Shown: positions 1 to 4,868 of the stretch, one piece after another
How the letters are laid out: each line of letters opens with the position of its first letter
Numbering within the stretch: the first letter of the stretch is position 1
Assembly (NCBI GenBank): GCA_900772835.1
Contig: CAAGSA010000019.1
Coordinates: 1 to 9,160, forward strand
Reading direction: 5' to 3'
Length of the DNA stretch: 9,160 nt
Source of the DNA: an uncultured Prevotella sp.
GTDB lineage: Bacteria > Bacteroidota > Bacteroidia > Bacteroidales > Bacteroidaceae
Position numbers and translations under genes: made by a program
The notes under the pieces: model-generated
Database searches by the model: none
Seen by the model: only the letters and a program-made list of their open reading frames with translations
Told to the model about the DNA's origin: nothing

Positions 1-1108
1 AGGTATAGTAAAACAGTTTGTTTCCCGAAGCTGTCAGCATCTGCGCCACAAGATTTTCATATACATATCCGAGATTTGTACTGAGCTTGTCGCTGAGCAA
101 TTTCTGGTAAATCACGTTTTCCGTGAAATCTTTATTCCAAAACGCCAAGGTTATAAACAACCCGGTATCAGAGCAGAAAATTTTGTATTTTGAAGGGTCG
201 CGATGCAACGAAAGACCTATATTTGGGTCATTGGAATGGTATGAGAATACTACCGTCTTGCTGTCTTCAAGATTGTTGAGCATAGAAATCAGCTTTTCGT
301 TGTCTGTATCTCCAATTGCGGAATACGGCTTATACCTGTTGCTGTTCTTTCCGAGTTGGGCCGGTATATCAAGAAACATCCTTTCAATACGTCCCGTGGT
401 ATCAAGCTTTTGGAAATCATCAAGATACAGGCGTATTATGTCGCGCTTCACCAGATCAACCCTGCTCAGATTATTGGTTTCAAGATATTCGTTGACAGCC
501 TGAGGCATTCCGCCGACGAGCATATACAGGCGTAGATCACGGATCTTTGTCTGATGCGCCTGTAGCAAGGGATGCCTCATCTCAAAATATTGTCTCAAAA
601 GACCGATGGATACGTTGTCTCCCAATGCCCAGCGGAATTCCTCATAATCCATAGGGTTAAGGGTGACGCGCTCCTCTTCGCTCGGTATTGTTATATCCTT
701 GGTATTTCTTTTTATACTAATCAACGAACCGGTCTCGATATAATCATACCTGCCGTCGGCAACGAGATATTTTATTGCCTGCCTTGCCTTAGGGCATTTC
801 TGGACTTCGTCAAAGACTATTACAGAACGACGCTTCTCCAATACTACATTATATATAGTCTGCAACTGCATGAATATGAAATCAAGATTCATCAGGTCGT
901 CAAAAAGCTCTGTTACTTGTTTTGAGGCTCTGTTGAAGTCAACCAATATATATGACGAATATTCTTTTTCGGCAAACTCGCATACCAAAGTAGACTTGCC
1001 CACACGTCTTGCCCCTTCAATAAGAATTGCAGTCTTACCGCTTCTTTGGGTCTTCCACTGGAGCAGTCTGTCATATAATTTTCGTTTGAATATTCTCTTC
1101 ATCTTCAT
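1..1108 (-). CDS. AAA-family ATPase, AAA_14/DUF4143 type (3' end beyond the window)
   Basis: Translating the minus strand from the ATG at 1108 gives about 369 uninterrupted codons that run off the left edge, so the C-terminus is missing. Residues 32-40 read GARRVGKST (Walker A), residues 96-101 read VIVFDE (Walker B), followed by VQKCP and then ETGSLIS near 125-131, a sensor-like strand. The later part (LYMLVGGMPQAVNEYLE, then FCSDTGLF) is the layout of AAA_14 ATPases carrying a C-terminal DUF4143 region. These proteins are common and multi-copy in Bacteroidales; their cellular role is not established, and the DUF4143 part is often described as nuclease-like. A second ATG two codons downstream (1102) is an alternative start. 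No Shine-Dalgarno is visible. A promoter and a 33-bp tandem repeat lie directly upstream. The gene is more AT-rich than its neighbours, which would fit acquisition. Family call is firm; function is not. Confidence 0.88.
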   Translation of the reverse strand, partial: MKMKRIFKRKLYDRLLQWKTQRSGKTAILIEGARRVGKSTLVCEFAEKEYSSYILVDFNRASKQVTELFDDLMNLDFIFMQLQTIYNVVLEKRRSVIVFDEVQKCPKARQAIKYLVADGRYDYIETGSLISIKRNTKDITIPSEEERVTLNPMDYEEFRWALGDNVSIGLLRQYFEMRHPLLQAHQTKIRDLRLYMLVGGMPQAVNEYLETNNLSRVDLVKRDIIRLYLDDFQKLDTTGRIERMFLDIPAQLGKNSNRYKPYSAIGDTDNEKLISMLNNLEDSKTVVFSYHSNDPNIGLSLHRDPSKYKIFCSDTGLFITLAFWNKDFTENVIYQKLLSDKLSTNLGYVYENLVAQMLTASGNKLFYYT

Positions 1109-1158
1109 ATTGCTTATTATAAGGTGATTTACAATATCTTACAGCGTTTTTACGGTTG

Positions 1159-1190
1159 CAAATATATATAAACATCCTCTGTTACGCAAA
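1159..1190 (-). promoter_or_regulatory. Promoter of the AAA/DUF4143 ATPase
   Basis: On the minus strand a TTTG box (1187-1190) is separated by exactly 20 nt from TATATTTG (1159-1166), matching the Bacteroidetes -33/-7 consensus. Transcription would start near 1150, giving a leader of roughly 45 nt before the ATG at 1108. The TTTG box belongs to the last TTTGCG of the adjoining 33-bp repeat array. Confidence 0.6.
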
Positions 1191-1264
1191 TGTTTTTAGT
1201 GAAAACCTCCGAAAATACGCAATTGTTTTAATTGAAAACCTCCGAAAATACGCAAATGTTGGCA
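1168..1264. repeat. 33-bp tandem repeat, two near-identical units plus one degenerate unit
   Basis: GAAAACCTCCGAAAATACGC occurs at 1201-1220 and again at 1234-1253, exactly 33 bp apart. A decayed copy at 1168-1200 keeps ACGCAAATGTTTT in the same register. In the transcription direction of the ATPase gene each unit presents TTTGCG or ATTGCG (plus-strand CGCAAA at 1185-1190, CGCAAT at 1218-1223, CGCAAA at 1251-1256). The copy nearest the gene doubles as its -33 box. There are only three units and no non-repeated spacers, so this is not a CRISPR array. It may be a set of binding sites for a regulator or for the ATPase itself; that is inference. Confidence 0.8.
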
Positions 1265-1270
1265 AAGAAA

Positions 1271-1315
1271 AAGCCTTACAAAGACTTTCCGAATATAGAA
1301 GTCCATGTAAGGCTT
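1271..1315 (-). terminator. Intrinsic terminator of the OmpA-family gene
   Basis: AAGCCTTACA (1271-1280) pairs perfectly with TGTAAGGCTT (1306-1315), and an inner helix GACTT/AAGTC (1283-1287 with 1299-1303) extends the hairpin. In the minus direction the stem is followed by TTTCTTTG. It lies about 30 nt past the stop codon of the OmpA-family gene and would also insulate the ATPase promoter. Confidence 0.75.
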
Positions 1316-1345
1316 GGCATTATTTACCTTTAAAATGTAATTTCC

Positions 1346-2197
1346 TTATTTCTCCTCCGGAGCCTTGTCAATCAGGTCCATGAACTGGTCGAGCTTAGGA
1401 GTGATGATGATCTGGGTGCGGCGGTTGCGCTGCTTTGCCACGTCAGAATTGTTGTTCGTCAGCGGGTTGTACTCGCCACGGCCACCTGCTGTCAGACGCT
1501 TCGGGTCTACGCCATACTGGTTCTGCAGAGCCTGCACCACGCTTGACGCACGCAGACAAGAGAGGTCCCAGTTGTTGCGGATGTTCTTCATCGAAGCAGC
1601 ACTTGCATTAACCGGCACATTATCGGTGTTACCCTCGATAAGCACGTCGTAGTCCTTATAGTCCTTGATAATCTTTGCGATTTTGCTCAGCGTCTCCGCA
1701 GCACGGTCGTTGATTTCGTAGCTACCGCTCTTGTAGAGCATGTTGTCGGCAAGCGATATGTAAACCACGCCCTTCAATACCTGCACGTCCACTTCCTTCA
1801 TCTCCTCCTTGCTCAGAGAGCGTGTAAGGTTGTTCGTCAGCACCATGTTCAGCGAGTCGCTCTTGCTCTTCACCTCCACCAGGTGGCGGATATACTGGTT
1901 CGACTCGTTAATCTGGTCAACCAGCTTCTCGATGCTGATATTGTTCTGTCCGGCATTAGCCAAGCTCTTGTCGAGCGAGCCCTGCAGTGCGGCGTAGTCC
2001 TTCTTTGCCTGCGCCAGCTGGTCTTCAAGACTCGATACGCGAGCCTTGCTTGCAGCAAGCTGTTCCTTAGAGTCCTGATAGTTGCGTGTCAGCTCCCTGT
2101 TCTCGTTCTGGCAGTTCTCCAGATCCTTCTTGCTTGCACAGCTGCCCATCACGAGGCATCCTACAGCAACGGCAATCATCAAAATTTTCTTGTTCAT
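1346..2197 (-). CDS. OmpA-family lipoprotein with coiled-coil stalk and peptidoglycan-binding domain
   Basis: The 283-residue protein starts with a lipoprotein signal peptide: MNKK, a hydrophobic stretch, and lipobox VMGSC with C20 as the lipidated residue. Residues after C20 (ASKKD) lack an acidic surface-export signal of the kind described in Bacteroidetes, so I infer a periplasm-facing anchor. Residues about 22-125 are rich in E, Q, K and A with heptad-like spacing, predicting a coiled coil. Residues about 135-267 form the OmpA C-terminal domain: IEGNTDNVP near 187-195 (D192), NWDLS at 209-213, RLTAGGRGEYNP at 234-245, and NRRTQ at 258-262, where the Asp and Arg expected to hold diaminopimelate are present. 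The role is to tether the membrane to peptidoglycan. It appears monocistronic, with its own terminator at 1271-1315. No strong promoter or Shine-Dalgarno was found in 2198-2365, where only weak -7-like matches occur. Confidence 0.93.
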   Translation of the reverse strand: MNKKILMIAVAVGCLVMGSCASKKDLENCQNENRELTRNYQDSKEQLAASKARVSSLEDQLAQAKKDYAALQGSLDKSLANAGQNNISIEKLVDQINESNQYIRHLVEVKSKSDSLNMVLTNNLTRSLSKEEMKEVDVQVLKGVVYISLADNMLYKSGSYEINDRAAETLSKIAKIIKDYKDYDVLIEGNTDNVPVNASAASMKNIRNNWDLSCLRASSVVQALQNQYGVDPKRLTAGGRGEYNPLTNNNSDVAKQRNRRTQIIITPKLDQFMDLIDKAPEEK

Positions 2198-2365
2198 AAT
2201 CTTATCTTTTTATTCTTTGTTTATACTGTCTTCGCAGAGTGCGCGAACGCATTCCACCTACGAAGTTATTAATAAAGACGTTTAAAACAGAAAATAGTGA
2301 AGTCGGCTTAAAACAATTTAACTCGTAAGGTGGCAAGTTATCGTATATTAACAAAAAGGAGAACA

Positions 2366-2650
2366 TCAGAAGATGCTTACCGTGGTGGGTTTGCGTGCCA
2401 CGGTGGATGATATTCTGATTCTCCATGCCCCGTACCGCTGGCTGATGTTCTGCGGCAGGCTGTTGGAGTCGCGCAGCTTTGCCAGCAGCTCCCTCAACGG
2501 CTTGCCCGGATGAGAAACCTCATCTTCGAGCATACCAGCCTTGGCAAGTTCGCGGTTTGCCTCAATCTCGTTGATTTCGTCCTTACCGGCGCTAATCATG
2601 TATTCGTCCAACCGACGGATAGCTTTCTTGATAAAATCTGAAGTTTCCAT
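2366..2650 (-). CDS. Small hypothetical protein (94 aa)
   Basis: I do not recognise a named family. The ORF starts METSDFIKKAIRRLDEYM, has a charged helical N-terminal half (EINEIEANRELAKAGMLED, residues 24-42), then HPGKPLRELLAKLRDSNSLPQNI (47-69) and a basic C-terminal segment GAWRIRISSTVARKP. The PGxPLRxLL pattern followed by a short strand-forming tail resembles small conserved hypothetical proteins of Bacteroidales, a resemblance from memory only. There is no signal peptide or membrane segment, so it is probably cytosolic. The ATG at 2650 sits about 27 nt downstream of a plausible start site. The lack of a long competing ORF and the protein-like composition support a real gene; the last eight residues (PTTVSIF region) look less convincing than the rest. 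It is separated from the OmpA-family gene by 168 bp and is probably transcribed alone or read through into it. Confidence 0.6.
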   Translation of the reverse strand: METSDFIKKAIRRLDEYMISAGKDEINEIEANRELAKAGMLEDEVSHPGKPLRELLAKLRDSNSLPQNISQRYGAWRIRISSTVARKPTTVSIF

Positions 2651-2684
2651 AACAATAAAAATTAAGCGGATTAATAATATGTCG

Positions 2685-2692
2685 CAAATTTA
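2685..2692 (-). promoter_or_regulatory. Candidate -7 box for the 94-aa hypothetical gene
   Basis: Minus-strand TAAATTTG matches the TAnnTTTG consensus and would place the start site about 27 nt before the ATG at 2650. No good TTTG box lies 19-21 nt upstream. An alternative reading uses the TTTG inside this box as the -33 element with TAATTTTT 20 nt further on, which would leave almost no leader. Confidence 0.35.
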
Positions 2693-2699
2693 ATGCATT

Positions 2700-2729
2700 T
2701 TCTTATAAATCATTCATATTTCATAAGAA
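2700..2729. repeat. Inverted repeat upstream of the hypothetical gene's -7 box
   Basis: TTCTTAT (2700-2706) and ATAAGAA (2723-2729) are perfect 7-bp arms separated by 16 nt. The arms cover the area where the -33 region of the minus-strand promoter should lie, so they could be an operator. The region is AT-rich, so chance is a real alternative. Confidence 0.35.
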
Positions 2730-2808
2730 TATCCCGTTTTTTAACACCCAAAAAGCATATATTTCCAACATAATTACATAAAGACGGAAGAAAGGGAAGA
2801 AAAATACC

Positions 2809-2830
2809 ATTGCTGATTCAAAGCAGCAAT
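2809..2830. repeat. Inverted repeat upstream of the PAP2 promoter
   Basis: ATTGCTG (2809-2815) and CAGCAAT (2824-2830) are perfect 7-bp arms with an 8-nt spacer, ending 16 nt before the -33 box of the PAP2 gene. Position and symmetry suit a regulator site. On the minus strand it is followed by GGTATTTTTC, so a weak terminator is the other reading. Confidence 0.4.
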
Positions 2831-2846
2831 TCTTATACCTGCAAAT

Positions 2847-2877
2847 TTTGTTTTCTCTGCGTTTTGCATTACCTTTG
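2847..2877 (+). promoter_or_regulatory. Promoter of the PAP2 phosphatase gene
   Basis: TTTG (2847-2850), 19 nt, then TACCTTTG (2870-2877) is a full Bacteroidetes -33/-7 match. The -7 box ends only 4 nt before the ATG at 2882, so the start site would fall at or next to the start codon. It also rules out the longer upstream reading from 2810, whose first codons would lie upstream of the transcript. Confidence 0.7.
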
Positions 2878-2881
2878 CCGC

Positions 2882-3505
2882 ATGAGAACAAGACTATTCA
2901 TATCGATGATATTCATTGCCGCGGCAATAGGCTGCTTCGGACAGGCATCCACCCACTACAAACGATACCACGGCGACGGTATCGACGACATTCTGCAATA
3001 TACACCCATGGCTACGTCGTTCCTGCTGAAAGCGGCAGGAGTGCCAAGCCGAAGCACGTGGGAACAGCGCATATACAAGTCTGCCGCCACATTCGTGCTG
3101 TGCTCGGGCTCGACCTACGCTCTGAAGCACACCATACACAGGATGCGGCCAGACGGAACGGACAACCGCTCATTCCCGTCGGGACACACCGCAATAGCAT
3201 TCTGCGGGGCAACGGTGCTACACAAGGAATACTGCAAGGTAAGCCCTTGGATAAGCGTGGCTGGATATACGGTGGCGACGGTGACTGCCGTAGACCGCGT
3301 GCGCCGCAACCGCCACCACTGGGACGACGTTGCTGCCGGAGCGGCAATAGGATTCCTGTCGGCACAGGCCGGCTACTGGCTTGTGGACAAGCTGACCGCC
3401 AGGCAGAAAAAGAAGCACGATGCCGACGGCAACCCCATCGACACGGAACAGAAGGTGCAGATAGGAATAGCACCCGACGGACTGGCGATGGTGATAAAGC
3501 TATAA
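2882..3505 (+). CDS. PAP2-family phosphatase, exported or membrane-associated
   Basis: The 207-residue protein carries all three PAP2 signature motifs: KHTIHRMRP (82-90, K-x6-RP), SFPSGHT (97-103, with acid/base H102) and RVRRNRHHWDD (139-149, R-x5-H-x3-D, nucleophile H145). The usual Ser before the third motif is Asp here. The family removes phosphate from lipid phosphates such as undecaprenyl pyrophosphate, phosphatidate or lipid A; the sequence does not tell which. MRTRLFISMIFIAAAIGCFGQA is a signal peptide, with cleavage after GQA; C18 gives a poor lipobox, so a lipoprotein is possible but less likely. Hydrophobic stretches fall near 64-80, 103-113, 121-137 and 151-167. The ATG at 2882 is preferred over 2810 because the promoter lies between them. 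The gene converges on the CHR pair with 9 bp between stop codons. Confidence 0.9.
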   Translation: MRTRLFISMIFIAAAIGCFGQASTHYKRYHGDGIDDILQYTPMATSFLLKAAGVPSRSTWEQRIYKSAATFVLCSGSTYALKHTIHRMRPDGTDNRSFPSGHTAIAFCGATVLHKEYCKVSPWISVAGYTVATVTAVDRVRRNRHHWDDVAAGAAIGFLSAQAGYWLVDKLTARQKKKHDADGNPIDTEQKVQIGIAPDGLAMVIKL

Positions 3506-3514
3506 TGGGGGGCA

Positions 3515-4090
3515 CTAATACAGCAGCACCAGTCCGGCGAAAGCGGAATAGAGAATCATGCGGATGGGGTTTATCTTCATCCAATAGGTGCCGACGAAAG
3601 CGGCGGCAAAGAGGAAGCAGCTGACCCAGAACTGCCAGGGATTGACGGCAAAGGAACCGAAATTCTCGGGAGAGAGCAGGAGCAGAGTGGCAGCACCAAG
3701 AAGTCCGACAACGGCAGGGCGCAGTCCGCGGAGCACATTCCTAACCGGCTGCGACTCCACATAGCGCTGGAACAGGCGCGCGATGAGAATCATAAGGATG
3801 AGCGACGGCAGGATGAGGGCAAGAGTGGCAGTGAGACTGCCCAGCACGGACATCATCTCGCCATAGCCGGCATTATGAGCGGCGGCATAGCCGCAATAGG
3901 TGGCAGAGTTGATGCCTACGGGACCGGGAGTCATCTGGCTCACGGCAACAATGTCGGTAAACTCGCCCGTAGTAATCCAGTGGTGATTGTGCACCACCTC
4001 GGTCTGTATGAGCGACAGCATGCCGTAGCCACCGCCGAAACCGAACAGACCAATCTCGAAAAACGTTATAAACAGACTCAGATATAGCAT
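3515..4090 (-). CDS. CHR (chromate transporter) family protein, single domain, second of pair
   Basis: The 191-residue hydrophobic protein is a single CHR domain. Family motifs are FFEIGLFGFGGGYGM (10-24), an E-V-V segment at 31-33, SQMTPGPVGIN (51-61) and RGLRPAVVG (121-129). About five or six membrane segments are predicted, the clearest near 87-105, 122-140 and 153-170. Characterised members export chromate or take part in anion transport; in gut or oral anaerobes the natural substrate is uncertain. Single-domain members typically occur as adjacent pairs that together equal one two-domain ChrA, and this gene follows such a partner after 87 bp on the same strand. The ATG at 4090 lies in an AT palindrome (4089-4102) and no Shine-Dalgarno is visible. 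No terminator was found after the stop codon, which abuts the PAP2 gene. Confidence 0.9.
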   Translation of the reverse strand: MLYLSLFITFFEIGLFGFGGGYGMLSLIQTEVVHNHHWITTGEFTDIVAVSQMTPGPVGINSATYCGYAAAHNAGYGEMMSVLGSLTATLALILPSLILMILIARLFQRYVESQPVRNVLRGLRPAVVGLLGAATLLLLSPENFGSFAVNPWQFWVSCFLFAAAFVGTYWMKINPIRMILYSAFAGLVLLY

Positions 4091-4177
4091 ATAATATTAT
4101 ATAATTGTACGGTCATAAAAAAAGAATGTAGGATTCTCCATCCATAATCCACCATTGCCGATTGCCGCAATACGAAT

Positions 4178-4714
4178 TTATTCCGTCGGCTTGATATACT
4201 GTCCATAGACATAGCCGAAGATACCGGAAAGCAGGATTATCACGATTGGGGATATGCCGAAGAAATATATGGCAAGGGCACAGCCGATGGGGAACCAGCA
4301 GTTGTTGAGCGTTATGCAGGCATCCTTGGCAAGCTTGAAGGTGGGTACGGCTATCAGTGCCACCACCGCCGGACGGATGCCGCGAAAAATGGCTGCAACG
4401 ACAGGATTGTCCTTGAACTGATGGAAGAACATGGCTATCAGCAGGATGATGAGAAACGAGGGCAATGCAGTGGCAAGGCTCGTGACGATGGCTCCAGGCA
4501 CCTTCTTGAGCCTGTAGCCGATGAAGGCACTCATGTTTATTGCCAACGCACCGGGACAGCTCTGCGAGATTGCCACGATGTCGAGGAAATCCTTCTTCTC
4601 CACCCACTGCCGCCTGTTTACCACCTCTTCCTCGATGATGGGAATCATGGCATAGCCGCCGCCGAGAGTGAAAAGCCCGATACGGAAGAATGTTTTGAAG
4701 AAATCTATATACAT
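4178..4714 (-). CDS. CHR (chromate transporter) family protein, single domain, first of pair
   Basis: The 178-residue protein is a second CHR domain, clearly paralogous to its downstream neighbour: FFRIGLFTLGGGYAM (9-23), EEEVVNRRQW (28-37), SQSCPGALAIN (50-60) and RGIRPAVVA (111-119) align one to one with motifs there. The PGP step of the partner is PGA here, a difference that may reflect specialised halves. Three or more hydrophobic spans (about 74-96, 114-125, 142-170) support an inner-membrane protein. In known paired short CHR proteins the two halves insert with opposite topology and act together; by analogy these two would make one transporter. No TAnnTTTG promoter is evident upstream. 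A short tandem repeat and a hairpin-forming inverted repeat lie in the 154-bp gap to purL. Substrate assignment as chromate is by family name only. Confidence 0.9.
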   Translation of the reverse strand: MYIDFFKTFFRIGLFTLGGGYAMIPIIEEEVVNRRQWVEKKDFLDIVAISQSCPGALAINMSAFIGYRLKKVPGAIVTSLATALPSFLIILLIAMFFHQFKDNPVVAAIFRGIRPAVVALIAVPTFKLAKDACITLNNCWFPIGCALAIYFFGISPIVIILLSGIFGYVYGQYIKPTE

Positions 4715-4716
4715 TT

Positions 4717-4735
4717 TGACAGTGATTGCTTGTCA
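4717..4735. repeat. Inverted repeat directly before the first CHR gene
   Basis: TGACA (4717-4721) and TGTCA (4731-4735) flank a 9-nt spacer and end 2 nt before the start codon at 4714. It could fold in the mRNA across the ribosome-entry region or serve as an operator. The arms are short, so confidence is low. Confidence 0.3.
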
Positions 4736-4742
4736 GTGGTTA

Positions 4743-4770
4743 TCTATAAGTGATTGTCTATAAGCAATTG
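4743..4770. repeat. 14-bp direct tandem repeat in the purL-CHR gap
   Basis: TCTATAAGTGATTG (4743-4756) is followed immediately by TCTATAAGCAATTG (4757-4770), 12 of 14 positions identical; GTGATTG also recurs at 4722-4728. It lies where the promoter of the CHR pair would be expected, but no consensus boxes accompany it. Confidence 0.5.
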
Positions 4771-4804
4771 TCCTGCTGAGGATTCGGGAGGAACAATGCA
4801 AAAT

Positions 4805-4840
4805 GAGGAGTATGGTGCTACTCTGAACTCCACACTCCTC
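4805..4840 (-). terminator. Intrinsic terminator of purL
   Basis: Arms 4805-4815 (GAGGAGTATGG) and 4830-4840 (CCACACTCCTC) pair over 11 positions with one G-T wobble and a 14-nt loop. In the minus direction the stem is followed by ATTTTGC, a modest U-tract. It lies 29 nt past the purL stop codon. Confidence 0.65.
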
Positions 4841-4868
4841 ACCACCAATCACTAAATCCAATCAATAT

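Noticed and set aside
1168..1264. Short CRISPR array
   Set aside because: Units are directly tandem with no unique spacers, only three copies, and no cas gene nearby.
1156..1383. Plus-strand ORF with repeated ENLRKYA peptide
   Set aside because: The peptide repeat is only the translation of the 33-bp DNA repeat, and the ORF runs through the OmpA terminator into the OmpA gene's 3' end.
2202..2426. Minus-strand ORF of 74 codons between the OmpA and hypothetical genes
   Set aside because: Overlaps the 3' end of the 94-residue gene in another frame, has no promoter and an unconvincing composition.
2848..3624. Plus-strand ORF of 258 codons overlapping PAP2
   Set aside because: Out of frame with the PAP2 gene, which carries all catalytic motifs; the product is arginine-rich and featureless.
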